Positions 49,329-58,550 of a DNA stretch of 64,000 nt are shown here, piece by piece. Position numbers and translations under genes: made by a program. The stretch covers positions 310,001 to 374,000 of the forward strand of contig NZ_BMOU01000003.1 of the NCBI RefSeq assembly GCF_014647235.1. The letters run 5' to 3'. How positions within the stretch are numbered: the stretch's first letter is position 1; the number at the start of each line of letters is the position of its first letter. The stretch is from Haloarcula pellucida (GTDB lineage Archaea > Halobacteriota > Halobacteria > Halobacteriales > Haloarculaceae). Below the pieces are notes generated by a model. The model had not been told where the DNA came from and did not search any database. It worked only from the letters and a program-made list of their open reading frames with translations.

Positions 49329-51482
49329 TCAGTAGGTGTGTTCGACGACGCTGTCCACCGCGTGTGCGATTCGTCGTGCGTCCGGAAGGTAGTCCGCTTC
49401 CACGTCGTGGCCGGGAAAGTGGACGTCGTATCCGGTGGCACGTCTGACCGGCGCCAGGAGGTGCTCGACGAGGTGTTCGTTGACGAGCGCCGAGAGTTCT
49501 GCGCCCAGACCCATCGTTCGCCGGGCCTCGTGGGCGATGACACAGCGGCCGGTCTTCTTGACCGACGCGAGGATCGTCTCGACGTCTAGCGGTGACAGCG
49601 ACCGCAGGTCGAGTACCTCCACATCGGCGCTGACGCGGGTCGCCGCCCGCACCGCCTCCGGTACCATCCCACCCCACGTCAGGACTGTCACGTCGCGGCC
49701 GGTCTCGACGACGCGTGCACTCCCGAGATCGACTGTGTAAGGCGTCTCGGGAACGGCCTCGGTCTGGCTCCGATAGAGCCGTTTGGGTTCGAGGAACACG
49801 ACCGGATCGGGATGTCTGATGCTCGCGGCCATGAGCCCCTTCGCGTCGACCGGTGAACTCGGGCAGACGACACGGACGCCAGGGGTGTGGACCAGAAACG
49901 ACTCCGTGGACTCGGAGTGGTACTCGGCGGCCTCGACGCCGCCGCCGTAGGGAATCCGGACTGTGACGGGGACGTCGATGGCCCCGCCCGACCGCTTGTG
50001 CAGTTTCGCCAGCGTGTACATGAACTGGCCGAAAGCGGGGTAAAAAAAGCCCAGAAACTGTATCTCCGGCACCACGCGGTAGCCACGCATCGCCATCCCG
50101 ACAGCCGTCCCGACGATTCCGTTCTCCGACAGCGGCGTCTCGATGACGCGCTCGGGCCCGAACTCCTCGTACAGCGACTCCGTCGCCCGGAAGACCCCAC
50201 CCATCGGCCCGATATCGTACCCCAGTAACACGACACTGTCGTCACGGCGCATCTCCTGTCCCAGCGCGTCGTTGATGCCGTCGATGAGCGTCGTCTCGCT
50301 CGTCTCGCCGTCGGGGAGGCGCTCCCGGGTCGCAGACAGCGAGACGTCGTCGACGGCCGCGGCCACGTCCGTCGCGGCGTCGAACGGGTTTCCACCCCGT
50401 TGTTCGGCTTGGAGGGCGGCCCGCTGTCGCCGTTCCGTCCACGAGTCCCCGTGGAGGTGGTTGTCGAACATCCGCTCTGGGTCCGTCGTTGGGACCGAGC
50501 GCGCCCGATCGAGGGCCGCCTCGACGCGCTCAGTCGCCGCCCGCTCGATGTCGGTCACGGCCGCCGGCGTGAGGACACCGGTGTCCAGCAGGTGGGCTTC
50601 GAGGCGAGTCTTCGGGTCGCGCTCGGCCCAGAAATCGGCCTCGCGGTCGTCCCGGTAGATACTCGCCTCGTCGGCGGTGTTGTGGTTGCTCCGCCGGTAG
50701 GTGACACACTCGATGAAAGTGGCACCGCCCCCATCGGCGGCCCGTTCGACGGCCTCTCGCGTCACCTCGTACACCGCGAGCGGGTCGTTCCCGTCGACGC
50801 GTTCGTGCGGGACGCCGTGTGCGACGGCCTTCTGTGCGTACGTCTCTGCGGCCGACTGGGTGTGCGACGGGACGGAGGTCGCCCACTGGTTGTTCTGACA
50901 GACGACGACCGCTGGCGCGTCGAACACGCCGGCGAAGTTGAGCGCCTCGTGGAAGTCGCCCTCGCTGGTCGACCCGTCGCCGATGTAGGCAAGCGAGACG
51001 TGGTCCCGGTCGGCGAGCGAGTCCGCCATCGCCGACCCGACGGCGTTGGTCACGTTGACCGCCAGCGGCGCGTACATCGGCACGAAGTTGACGCCGTCGG
51101 CGCCGTCCCCCGGGAGGTGGTCAGCGACAGTTTCGGGGGCCCGACCCATCAGCCTCGCAAACTGGGCGTCGAGTGGTGCGTCCCAGTACAGCGCCGCTGC
51201 CGTCTGCCGGTAGGTCATAAACACCCAGTCGTCGGGACGGAGCGCGGCCGCCGACCCAAGCGCCACCGCCTCCTCGCCCAGCGACCGCGAGGTGATGCTG
51301 ATGTCGCCGCGTCGCTGGAGGCTGATACACTTCTCCTCGAAGGCCCGTGTCAACACGATACAGCGGTAGAACGATTCGAGTTCGTCCGGACCCAAGGCCG
51401 GCATCTCGTCGACGATATCGCCCTCGGGGTCCAGTATCCGATAGAAATCCATGTCCGGCCGCGATTCGGTCCATTTGACCAT
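49329..51482 (-). CDS. Fused E1 alpha-beta subunit of a 2-oxoacid (branched-chain type) dehydrogenase
   Basis: The 717-aa fusion (ATG 51452 is an alternative start) has an alpha part (1-360) with the TPP motif GDGSTSEGDFHEALNFAG ... CQNNQWATS. A linker follows, then a beta part (from about 390) with LLGYDIGPMGGVF, PLSENGIVGTAVGMAMRG and QIQFLGFF-like VPEIQFLGFFYPAFG. The two chains are normally separate genes in haloarchaea; the fusion resembles that of some bacterial complexes. With the E2 it would turn a 2-oxo acid into acyl-CoA, possibly a starter for the ketosynthase. An AT-rich region (51504-51530) holds the promoter. Confidence 0.9.
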   Translation of the reverse strand: MVKWTESRPDMDFYRILDPEGDIVDEMPALGPDELESFYRCIVLTRAFEEKCISLQRRGDISITSRSLGEEAVALGSAAALRPDDWVFMTYRQTAAALYWDAPLDAQFARLMGRAPETVADHLPGDGADGVNFVPMYAPLAVNVTNAVGSAMADSLADRDHVSLAYIGDGSTSEGDFHEALNFAGVFDAPAVVVCQNNQWATSVPSHTQSAAETYAQKAVAHGVPHERVDGNDPLAVYEVTREAVERAADGGGATFIECVTYRRSNHNTADEASIYRDDREADFWAERDPKTRLEAHLLDTGVLTPAAVTDIERAATERVEAALDRARSVPTTDPERMFDNHLHGDSWTERRQRAALQAEQRGGNPFDAATDVAAAVDDVSLSATRERLPDGETSETTLIDGINDALGQEMRRDDSVVLLGYDIGPMGGVFRATESLYEEFGPERVIETPLSENGIVGTAVGMAMRGYRVVPEIQFLGFFYPAFGQFMYTLAKLHKRSGGAIDVPVTVRIPYGGGVEAAEYHSESTESFLVHTPGVRVVCPSSPVDAKGLMAASIRHPDPVVFLEPKRLYRSQTEAVPETPYTVDLGSARVVETGRDVTVLTWGGMVPEAVRAATRVSADVEVLDLRSLSPLDVETILASVKKTGRCVIAHEARRTMGLGAELSALVNEHLVEHLLAPVRRATGYDVHFPGHDVEADYLPDARRIAHAVDSVVEHTY

Positions 51483-51577
51483 CCCTGCCGTATCATTTTA
51501 CTTCAGATAGATATATTTTAATATAACTAGCTAGCGTATATTTTCGACGCATCTCGCGATCCGCTTCCGGGCCGGAT

Positions 51578-52726
51578 TCACTCCTCTAGAAGCTGTCTCG
51601 CGATGGCGGACCGTATCGACTCGCTCGTTCCTTCGATAATCGTCGTCGCACGCAGGTCCCGGTAGTACTTCTCGAGCGACGGGCCCGTCGACCCGGTGTC
51701 GGGGCCACACAGTTCGAGCCCCCTGTCGACGACGTCGATCGCCGTCTCAGAAGCGTACAGTTTCGCCATATTCGCGAGTCGCTCCGACCGTGCCTCGCCG
51801 GGTCGTTCGGACAGTGCGTGCCCGGCACGGTAGGTCAGCGACCGCGCGGCAGCGACTGACGACCTCAGGTCGAGGTAGCACGCGTCGCCACGCGGCTGTG
51901 ACCGGTGGGACGGCGGACAGTCCTCGGCCGCGATCTGTTCTCCGACCCTCTCGACGACGGCGCTTGCGGCACCGAGCGCCTCGGCGGCGACTGTCGCCCG
52001 CCCCGCAGCTAAGAACGTGAGTAGCTGGGCGAACCCGTCGTCGACCTCGCCGACGAGGTTCGTCGCGGGGACCCGGACAGCGTCGAACTCGACGGCGGCG
52101 AAGTCGGCCGCACGCAGGCCGAGCGTCCCTGCCAGCGTCTCGGTCTCGATACCGGGTCGGTCACTCGGGACCAAGAACGTACTGATACCGGCGTGTCCGG
52201 CGCCGGTGTTGGTCTTTGCGAGTACCACGAGTACGTCGGCGACGCTCCCGTTCGTGACCCACGTCTTCGTTCCGTCGAGGACCCACTCGCTACCGTCGCG
52301 ACGCGCCGTCGTCTCTATGCTGGCCACGTCGGAGCCGTGGTCCGGTTCCGTGATGGTGATCGCGGAGACGGCTTCCCCAGCGGCGATACGGGGTAACCAT
52401 CGGGACTTCTGCTGTCGTGTCCCGTAGCGGTCGATGAGCCGAGTGCCGGCGTCGGCGCTGATCAGTGCCGTCCCGATTCCGGGGTCGGCCCGCCACAGTT
52501 CCTCCGCGATGAGCAGAGCGTCACGGACGTCCCTGCCCGGGCCGTCGAACGCCGTCGGAACCGTCGGTGCCACGAACCCATTCTCAGCCGCCTTCCGGCG
52601 AATCGCCGCCGGATAGCTCTCGTCGCGGTCGTGTTTCGCTGCCGCCGGCCGAACGTGTCGCTCGGCGAAGGACCTGACCGAGTCACGGAGGGCCTGCCGC
52701 TCGTCAGACAACGTACAGTGTGACAC
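51578..52726 (-). CDS. Acyl-CoA dehydrogenase
   Basis: The 382-aa flavoprotein has the ACAD signatures VSAITITEPDHGSD, KTWVTNGSVADVLVV and the C-terminal catalytic-base segment TTIIEGTSESIRSAIARQL. It introduces a 2,3 double bond into an acyl-CoA or acyl-ACP. It is upstream of the E1-E2 genes in the same direction, 95 nt away, and could desaturate the acyl-CoA they make. It is the last gene of the 28-kb block; the gap to the VOC gene holds no gene. Confidence 0.9.
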   Translation of the reverse strand: MSHCTLSDERQALRDSVRSFAERHVRPAAAKHDRDESYPAAIRRKAAENGFVAPTVPTAFDGPGRDVRDALLIAEELWRADPGIGTALISADAGTRLIDRYGTRQQKSRWLPRIAAGEAVSAITITEPDHGSDVASIETTARRDGSEWVLDGTKTWVTNGSVADVLVVLAKTNTGAGHAGISTFLVPSDRPGIETETLAGTLGLRAADFAAVEFDAVRVPATNLVGEVDDGFAQLLTFLAAGRATVAAEALGAASAVVERVGEQIAAEDCPPSHRSQPRGDACYLDLRSSVAAARSLTYRAGHALSERPGEARSERLANMAKLYASETAIDVVDRGLELCGPDTGSTGPSLEKYYRDLRATTIIEGTSESIRSAIARQLLEE

Positions 52727-52993
52727 ACCAGTTGTATCCGGCCTCTTCGAACCTTAATCATGGTGGTAAGTGATGAAACGATACAGAATCGACCCGACGA
52801 GGGACTCACAGCAGATGCTCTCCGGGTTGTCCCGTCCCGAATCGATCAGCATGGGTGAGTAGGTTCAGACGATCCGACGGTCTCTCCAGACGGTCACTGG
52901 GCCATCGACTGGGGTAGTTATCCGGATGTGACCTGCTCAATCGTAGATTGCCTGAACTATATCCCGATAGCCCGTCACTGATGAGACGAACCG

Positions 52994-53398
52994 ATGAAAG
53001 CAGCACGTATCGACCACGTTCACCTGCGAATCCCGGAGGACGAACTCGAGCACGCGATCGAATTCTATCAGGGGCTCCTCGGGTTCCAGATCGAGGGGTT
53101 CGACGAGTACGAACGGGGCGAAACGCCGATTTTCCACGTCCGTCTCGCGCCAGAGACGATCATCCACATCAGACCGACAGACGACTTCGTACACCCTGAG
53201 CGTCAGAACTTCGACCACCTCGCGATCATACTCGAGGCGGATATCGAAGACGTCAAACAGGAACTGGAGGATGCCGGTGTGATCATCGAGCGAGAAGGGA
53301 CACCAGACGGAGCGACAGGCGAAGCCCCCGCTATCTACGTTCGGGACCCGTTCGGGTATCTCATCGAACTCAAAGAGCCCGTACCGGAGACAGCATAG
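52994..53398 (+). CDS. VOC / glyoxalase-superfamily protein
   Basis: The 134-aa VOC fold has the His in IDHVHLRIPEDELE, the region FDHLAIILEAD and a C-terminal YVRDPFGYLIELKEP. Two beta-alpha-beta modules with His/Glu-type metal ligands are visible. Members include glyoxalases, dioxygenases and resistance proteins. It is 48 nt upstream of the GST gene, in the same direction, so the two form an electrophile-detoxification pair. Confidence 0.8.
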   Translation: MKAARIDHVHLRIPEDELEHAIEFYQGLLGFQIEGFDEYERGETPIFHVRLAPETIIHIRPTDDFVHPERQNFDHLAIILEADIEDVKQELEDAGVIIEREGTPDGATGEAPAIYVRDPFGYLIELKEPVPETA

Positions 53399-53446
53399 TC
53401 GACTAGAACGAGCAGAAACGCCCGACATTACACTACACGATTATAT

Positions 53447-54385
53447 ATGGGACGACTCATCGATGGCGATTGGAAGACTGACGCCGAATTGACCGAGAAC
53501 GACCGGAAGCAACGACAGGATACCTTCCGAGAGCGGATCCACTCTGGGTCCCGATTTCCGCCGGAGCCGGGGCGCTATCACCTGTACATCGCCCGGGCCT
53601 GTCCATGGGCACACGGCGCCGTCTTGGTCCGGGCACTGCTCGGGCTCGAAGACGCGCTCTCGATGGACGTCGTCGACCCGTACCGTGGAGCGAATGGCTG
53701 GCAGTTCAGCCCCGAGAAATCCGGGTGTACGCCGGACTCACTCCACGGGTCGGACTTCCTCCACGAAGTGTACACGGAAGCCGACCCGGAGTTTACTGGG
53801 CGCGTCACCACGCCCGTCCTCTGGGACCGCGTCGAAGGGACCATCGTCAACAACGAATCTATCGAGATCATGGAGATGCTTGCGACGGCCTTCGGTGGCC
53901 ACAGCGATGGTGCTGACCTGTACCCGGAGGGGAAGCGCGACCGAATCGACGCCGTCGTCGAGGAACTGTACGAACCGATCAATCAAGGTGTGTACACCGC
54001 TGGATTCGCCGACTCACAAGCGGTGTACGAGGAGGCCGTCCGGAACCTGTTCGACGCCCTCGACTACTGGGAGGAGGTCCTCGCTGACCAACGGTTTCTG
54101 GTTGGCGACGCGCTGACCCTGGCGGACCTCCGATTGTTCCCCGCGTTGGTCCGGTTCGACCCCGTCTATCACACCCATTTCAAATGTACGCTCCAGCGAC
54201 TCGTCGAGTATCCGAATCTCTGGGGGTACACGCGAGACATCTATCAACACGATGGCGTTCCGGCGACTGTCAACCTCGACCACATCAAGGAGCACTACTA
54301 CCAGAGTCACACAGCTATCAACCCGACCGGCTTCGTCCCCGTGGGGCCGGATATCGACTTTACGGCCCCTCACGGTCGAGGGTGA
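53447..54385 (+). CDS. Xi-class glutathione S-transferase / glutathionyl-hydroquinone reductase-like protein
   Basis: The 312-aa protein has the catalytic motif RACPWAHGAVLVRALLGL and the xi-class C-terminus NPTGFVPVGPDIDF. Family members reduce glutathionyl-hydroquinones. Haloarchaea use gamma-glutamylcysteine instead of glutathione, so the thiol partner is probably that. It follows the VOC gene and precedes an HxlR regulator, which is a typical quinone-detoxification arrangement and may relate to the quinones or phenols made in this window. Confidence 0.9.
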   Translation: MGRLIDGDWKTDAELTENDRKQRQDTFRERIHSGSRFPPEPGRYHLYIARACPWAHGAVLVRALLGLEDALSMDVVDPYRGANGWQFSPEKSGCTPDSLHGSDFLHEVYTEADPEFTGRVTTPVLWDRVEGTIVNNESIEIMEMLATAFGGHSDGADLYPEGKRDRIDAVVEELYEPINQGVYTAGFADSQAVYEEAVRNLFDALDYWEEVLADQRFLVGDALTLADLRLFPALVRFDPVYHTHFKCTLQRLVEYPNLWGYTRDIYQHDGVPATVNLDHIKEHYYQSHTAINPTGFVPVGPDIDFTAPHGRG

Positions 54386-54480
54386 CGACACGCGGCGGGT
54401 TCGACGCCGGCACGCACGGCAGACAGGACGGTGCGAGGGGCCCTAGGCAAACTATTACATGACGACTCCGAACGACTGGT

Positions 54481-54861
54481 ATGGTCCCAGAGCCCGACGA
54501 AGAAATCGACGAGAACCACAACGCGGTTCGAGAACGCACACCGACGGCGTGTGCGGGCGTCCGATCGCTCGACCAGTTCGGAACGAAGTGGCGGCTTCGG
54601 ATCCTCTACAATCTGTTCGAGGGTGACCACAGGTTCAACGAACTGAAACGAGCGTCGGGGGCGAGTTCGTATACGCTCTCACGAGTCCTCGAATCGCTCG
54701 AAGAAGACGGTATCGTCGACCGTCGTGTCGAACCGGGTCCACCCGTCGAGACACACTACAGCCTGACCCGGAAGGGAGAAGCGCTCGAGCCGGTGTTCGA
54801 CGCAATCGATCAGTGGAGTACAGAGTGGCTAGCGGAGACAGACGAGGGGCCCTCAGTGTAG
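54481..54861 (+). CDS. HxlR-family transcriptional regulator
   Basis: The 126-aa winged-helix protein has the HxlR pattern CAGVRSLDQFGTKWRLRILY with the redox-active Cys, then FNELKRASGASSYTLSRVL and the wing THYSLTRKGEAL. Members sense formaldehyde, quinones or disulfide stress. It is 95 nt downstream of the GST gene. A TATA-like CTATTACATG (54452-54461) 20-29 nt before the ATG gives it its own promoter. It is the probable regulator of the VOC-GST pair. The gap 54862-55154 holds no supported gene. Confidence 0.88.
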   Translation: MVPEPDEEIDENHNAVRERTPTACAGVRSLDQFGTKWRLRILYNLFEGDHRFNELKRASGASSYTLSRVLESLEEDGIVDRRVEPGPPVETHYSLTRKGEALEPVFDAIDQWSTEWLAETDEGPSV

Positions 54862-55154
54862 GTACTCGTCCAGTGCGTGGGCGGCGAGCAGTGGTACCTC
54901 GGTACTGACTAGGCGCGCTCGTTGCGCTCGCCTCACACCCTGCTGATACTGACGGCCGAAAGTTCGTGTCTCAGCGGCCATCGACGTAGACCATCGCGTT
55001 CAGCTGCGGTGCCTCCACGTGAGACCGACCGCCACCCCGACAGCGTCGAGACGGTCCAAACCGACCGCTGTGACAGCTCTCGGTCGTGGTACACGCTGGC
55101 TATGTGGCCTCCACCGATGCACCGAGGACCGACGGCAACCGGCGCCGGCCCGGA

Positions 55155-55514
55155 CTACTGGCCGAGGACCGGCGCTTTCAGGTCGGCGACGTCCGCGAGA
55201 ATCTGTTCGACTGACGCCTCGTCGACCCCGTTCGCTCGCAGCGCCGCCTCTAAGTGTTGGGCCACCGCCTGAAAGTCGCGCTCGTCGAGGTCGAGATGTG
55301 CGTGTGCCTCCCGCATATCCGCACCGGTGTACTCGACCGGACCGCCCGTGACCGAACTGATGAACTGAATCTGGTGTGCGCGCAGATCCGCCATGTTCTG
55401 GTCCTCGAAGTAGCCGACGAGTCGTTCGTCGTCGAGCACCGCATCGTAGAAGTCCGAGACGACTGCCTCGACTGCTTCGCGACCACCGATCTCGTCGTAG
55501 ATGCTTCGTTCCAT
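55155..55514 (-). CDS. Truncated haemoglobin (group I-like)
   Basis: From ATG 55514 the protein is 119 aa; the open frame to 55652 adds a leader with no globin features. It shows the 2-on-2 fold: SIYDEIGGREAVEAVVSDFY, the YF/E-helix region (LVGYFEDQNMADL), the proximal His in LRAHQIQFISSVTGG, and the H-helix VAQHLEAALR. It would bind O2, NO or CO. A TTTTTATT TATA-like element lies 30-40 nt upstream. It is divergent from the DUF7123 gene. Confidence 0.9.
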   Translation of the reverse strand: MERSIYDEIGGREAVEAVVSDFYDAVLDDERLVGYFEDQNMADLRAHQIQFISSVTGGPVEYTGADMREAHAHLDLDERDFQAVAQHLEAALRANGVDEASVEQILADVADLKAPVLGQ

Positions 55515-55752
55515 TGTCGCGGTGGAGAATTTTGCGAGCAGCAATAAAAACCCAGTTCCGAACACGTTCGTTCGCCCTGTGTCAGCACGTGCCGCTGTCG
55601 CTCCATCGGTGTGAGTGAATACGGCGACCGCACCCCGCGCTCGAACGACCACGACACCGGCTTCGATCCGTTCGCAGGGTCTCCGTAAGTCCCTACTGCT
55701 ACCCTATACGGTGCGTAACTAATGGTCGGTCTCCCGACTTCTCGACCGAGCA

Positions 55753-55995
55753 ATGAACGCGACCGTCGACGGGGGCGACGAGGCGCTCACCGAGAAACAG
55801 CGGCGCATCCTCGACTACCTGAAAGCGAACGCCGACACGCAAACGTACTTTAAGTCCAGACTCATCGGCCGGGAACTCGGGTTGTCCGCGAAGGAGGTCG
55901 GGACGAACATGACCGTCCTCGAGACGGGTGACTACGGTGTCACGGTCGAGAAGTGGGGGTACTCGACGTCGACGACGTGGCGGATCGAGGCGTGA
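55753..55995 (+). CDS. DUF7123 small winged-helix protein
   Basis: The 80-aa protein (LTEKQRRILDYLKANADT, SRLIGRELGLSAKEVGTNMT, VTVEKWGYSTSTTWRI) matches the haloarchaeal DUF7123 family, a helix-turn-helix with a C-terminal wing. It could be a small regulator. It is single and divergent from the globin gene across 238 nt. The gap before the next gene holds nothing else of note. Confidence 0.88.
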   Translation: MNATVDGGDEALTEKQRRILDYLKANADTQTYFKSRLIGRELGLSAKEVGTNMTVLETGDYGVTVEKWGYSTSTTWRIEA

Positions 55996-56184
55996 CGACG
56001 ATGCTCGATGCCGTTCGTCGTGTCGGTCTGCGTGGTGGCGAATCCGCCGTCGAGTTCGCCGACAGAATCCCGGCAGTACCCGTCGGATCGTGCTGTGGCC
56101 GTCGGTCACGTCCACGACCAACACGCCACCGCGAGCAGTGGGATAGTACTTTGCCACCAGCCAGTCAACACGAGAAAGTGAATG

Positions 56185-57492
56185 ATGCCCTCCGAAGGTA
56201 GTCAGTCGCGACTCACTCGTCGGACCGTACTGCACACTATGGCTGGCCTCGGCGTCGGTCTCGCGTCAACGGGGGCCGTCTCGGGTCGCTCGGCGGCCGT
56301 GGCGACGCCGACTGTCCTGACACGCAACGTGTATCTCGGACTCGACCTGACTCGACTCTTTCGAGCGGAGTCTCTCGGGGACGTAAAGCGCATCGCAGGG
56401 CAGTTTCTCGACGAAATCGACCCGTCGGTGTACGAGGCTCGGGCCGAGGCTATCGCGGGAGAGATAGCCGCGACGGACGCGGATGTCGTCGCCCTGCAGG
56501 AGGCGGCAACGTTCCGGAGTCAACGACCGAGCGACTACGGGTCCGAGAGCGAGGCGTCGGCCACAGCGGTCCTCGTCGACATGCTGGCTGAGATAACGTC
56601 GGCGCTCGCTGCCCGCGGTCTGGACTACACCGTAGCCGCCGAAACCGTCACGACCGACCTCGAACTTCCCGCGGCCACCGACGAAGGGACCGTCGACGTC
56701 CGCATCACCGACAGAGACGTGTTGCTCGTCCGCAGCGACGTAGACGTCGGGTCTGTCGTGACCGACACGTTCGATGCCGCGCTCGAACTCCAGATTCCGG
56801 ACAGTAGCAAGACGGCCGTCCTCCAGCGCGGGTTCTGTTCTGCGACAGTACAGATGGGCGAGGGGACGTTTACTGCCGTCTCGACGCATCTCGAATCGGT
56901 GACAGAGCTGTTCCGCCTCTCACAGGCGAAAGAGCTACTCGACCGCGTGCCCACGGCCCAGCCAGTCGTCCTCTGTGGCGACTTCAACAGCGGTCCGGGC
57001 GGGCAGACGTACGACCGCCTGACCGCGTCCTTCGACGACGCCTACGCGGTCCGTCGTCCCGACTCGGAGGGGTACACCTGCTGTCAGGCGTCGGACGTGC
57101 GGAACGACGAGTCACAGTTGACCCGTCGAATCGACGCCGTCCTCTACCGCGGCGGGCTCCGACCGACGACGGTCCGGCGAGTCGGCCACGAACCCAGTTC
57201 CCGAGTCGAAGCCAGAGCCCACGGAGAGACCATCACTGTGTGGCCCTCGGACCACGCCGGCGTGGCCGCGACGTTCGAACTTCCGACGACGACGCCGACG
57301 GCCACACCCGAGCCGACGACGGACCCGCCCGCGTCGCCGACCGAGAGCGACTCGACGGCCACCGAAACCCCGTCGCCGACAGCCACCACGTCACCGACGG
57401 CCACAGTGGGTGGGTCTGGACCGGGGATGGGCCTCACTGCGGCCGTCGCCGGGATGGTACTGGGCGTCCTCGCTCGGGCGTTCCGCGATTGA
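56185..57492 (+). CDS. Tat-exported endonuclease/exonuclease/phosphatase-fold protein with PGM-type C-terminal anchor
   Basis: The protein is about 435 aa (ATG 56182 or 56185). It has a twin-arginine signal (LTRRTVLHTMAGLGVGLAST) and the EEP fold from TRNVYLGLDL through VVALQEAATF, VLCGDFNSGPG and the C-terminal SDHAGVAATFELP; the DxN and SDH catalytic motifs are present. A Thr/Pro linker and a C-terminal segment GPGMGLTAAVAGMVLGVL then Arg follow, which resembles a PGF-CTERM archaeosortase signal but with Met in place of Phe. It is predicted to be secreted and surface-bound. The substrate (lipid phosphate or nucleic acid) is unknown. Confidence 0.85.
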   Translation: MPSEGSQSRLTRRTVLHTMAGLGVGLASTGAVSGRSAAVATPTVLTRNVYLGLDLTRLFRAESLGDVKRIAGQFLDEIDPSVYEARAEAIAGEIAATDADVVALQEAATFRSQRPSDYGSESEASATAVLVDMLAEITSALAARGLDYTVAAETVTTDLELPAATDEGTVDVRITDRDVLLVRSDVDVGSVVTDTFDAALELQIPDSSKTAVLQRGFCSATVQMGEGTFTAVSTHLESVTELFRLSQAKELLDRVPTAQPVVLCGDFNSGPGGQTYDRLTASFDDAYAVRRPDSEGYTCCQASDVRNDESQLTRRIDAVLYRGGLRPTTVRRVGHEPSSRVEARAHGETITVWPSDHAGVAATFELPTTTPTATPEPTTDPPASPTESDSTATETPSPTATTSPTATVGGSGPGMGLTAAVAGMVLGVLARAFRD

Positions 57493-57597
57493 ACCGTCCC
57501 CGACCGCTGTCGGTATCACGGGATACCGCCGCTACCGGCCGTCGAACGCCGAACGCGGCCGACTCGTGCAGTATAGCTGGACAGATCTACTATCTAG

Positions 57598-57753
57598 CTA
57601 TACCACTCCGAACTCCGATTCGAGACCGGCGTCGACGGCGTACTCGTCGTGTGGCCGAGACCGCGTGACGTCTCTGTGTGGAACGCCGATTGCTCCTGAC
57701 AGATTCGCGCCGTCGACAGACAGATTTGCCAGCGCGTGGCTGCTGACGGACGG
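57598..57753 (-). pseudogene. Relic frame following DUF5783 in the same reading frame
   Basis: Directly after the DUF5783 stop the same minus-strand frame stays open for 51 codons and reads like protein (SSHALANLSVDGANLSGAI ... RPHDEYAVDAGLESEFGVV) to a TAG at 57598. There is no start of its own. It is probably the tail of a lost gene; readthrough extension is a less likely option. The rest of the gap to the EEP gene shows nothing. Confidence 0.3.
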
Positions 57754-58074
57754 TTACGTTTCGAACTCGAAGATACGACGCAGTTCGCTCTCGATATTGG
57801 CCGTAAATGCCGCGAGGACGGTCTCGAACGTCTCTTCGCTGCCCGGAAGCGACGCCGCACGCGCGTCGACGTCGTCCGGGAGCGCGATACTGAACTCCCC
57901 GTCCCCCTGGTACACTGGTTCGCTCTCGCTGAGGACCTGTCGGTCTATCGCCCGGAGTACCTCGGAATCGTACTGGCCGTGGAGGTTCTGATAGGCGTTC
58001 GAGTACGCCGTCTCCAGTTCCTCGAAGTAGTACCGATACTTCTCCTCGAACTTGTCCGGGTCGAACTCGGTCAT
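57754..58074 (-). CDS. DUF5783 protein
   Basis: The 106-aa acidic helical protein (FDPDKFEEKYRYYFEELETA, HGQYDSEVLRAIDRQVL, YQGDGEFSIALPDD) matches the haloarchaeal DUF5783 family, conserved and of unknown function. It is downstream of the ACT gene on the same strand (47-nt gap). Confidence 0.9.
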   Translation of the reverse strand: MTEFDPDKFEEKYRYYFEELETAYSNAYQNLHGQYDSEVLRAIDRQVLSESEPVYQGDGEFSIALPDDVDARAASLPGSEETFETVLAAFTANIESELRRIFEFET

Positions 58075-58121
58075 TGTCGAGTGCTGGCCGCACAGGCAGT
58101 AAAGCGTTCTGTGACCGGCCG

Positions 58122-58508
58122 CTACCCGCGTCGAACGTCACAGCCCAGTCCGTCGAGCGTCTGGAGGGCCGTATCGAGGTCCGACTCTTTGATCAGAACG
58201 TGGTCCGTGGAGAACGCCGAGAGGACGAACACCGACACGTCGGCGTCGGCCAGCGCCGACGCGACCACCGCCAGAAACCCGACGAGTTCGAACGGGAGTT
58301 CGACGTCGAAGGTCAGTCGCTTCCAGCCACGTTCCACGTCGGTGGCCGCCGCCACGGTGGGACTGGCCTCGTCGACGACGACCGTGGTCTCTGTCTCGTC
58401 CTGCACGGTCGCGAACGCGTTCGGGTCCGGTCGGTCGGTGCGGCAGACGGCGTACGCGCCATCGTCGACGCTGACTGTGGCGCCCTCCAGAAAGTCGTGT
58501 GGGTCCAT
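58122..58508 (-). CDS. ACT-domain protein
   Basis: The 128-aa protein has a C-terminal ACT-like half (VELPFELVGFLAVVASALAD, DVSVFVLSAFSTDHVLIKES) and an N-terminal beta-rich half (GAYAVCRTDRPDPNAF). This resembles the ACT_7/CASTOR-like family of small-molecule sensors, usually amino acids. It is a single-chain protein without an enzyme domain, so it is probably a ligand sensor. It lies between the helicase and DUF5783 genes, all on the minus strand. Confidence 0.8.
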   Translation of the reverse strand: MDPHDFLEGATVSVDDGAYAVCRTDRPDPNAFATVQDETETTVVVDEASPTVAAATDVERGWKRLTFDVELPFELVGFLAVVASALADADVSVFVLSAFSTDHVLIKESDLDTALQTLDGLGCDVRRG

Positions 58509-58550
58509 GCTGGTGTCTATCGATGCCGTCCCACTAGTAGCGTCCGCTCG

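Noticed and set aside
54922-55272. 116-aa plus-strand open frame
   Set aside because: It overlaps the globin gene in antisense and has no protein-like composition.
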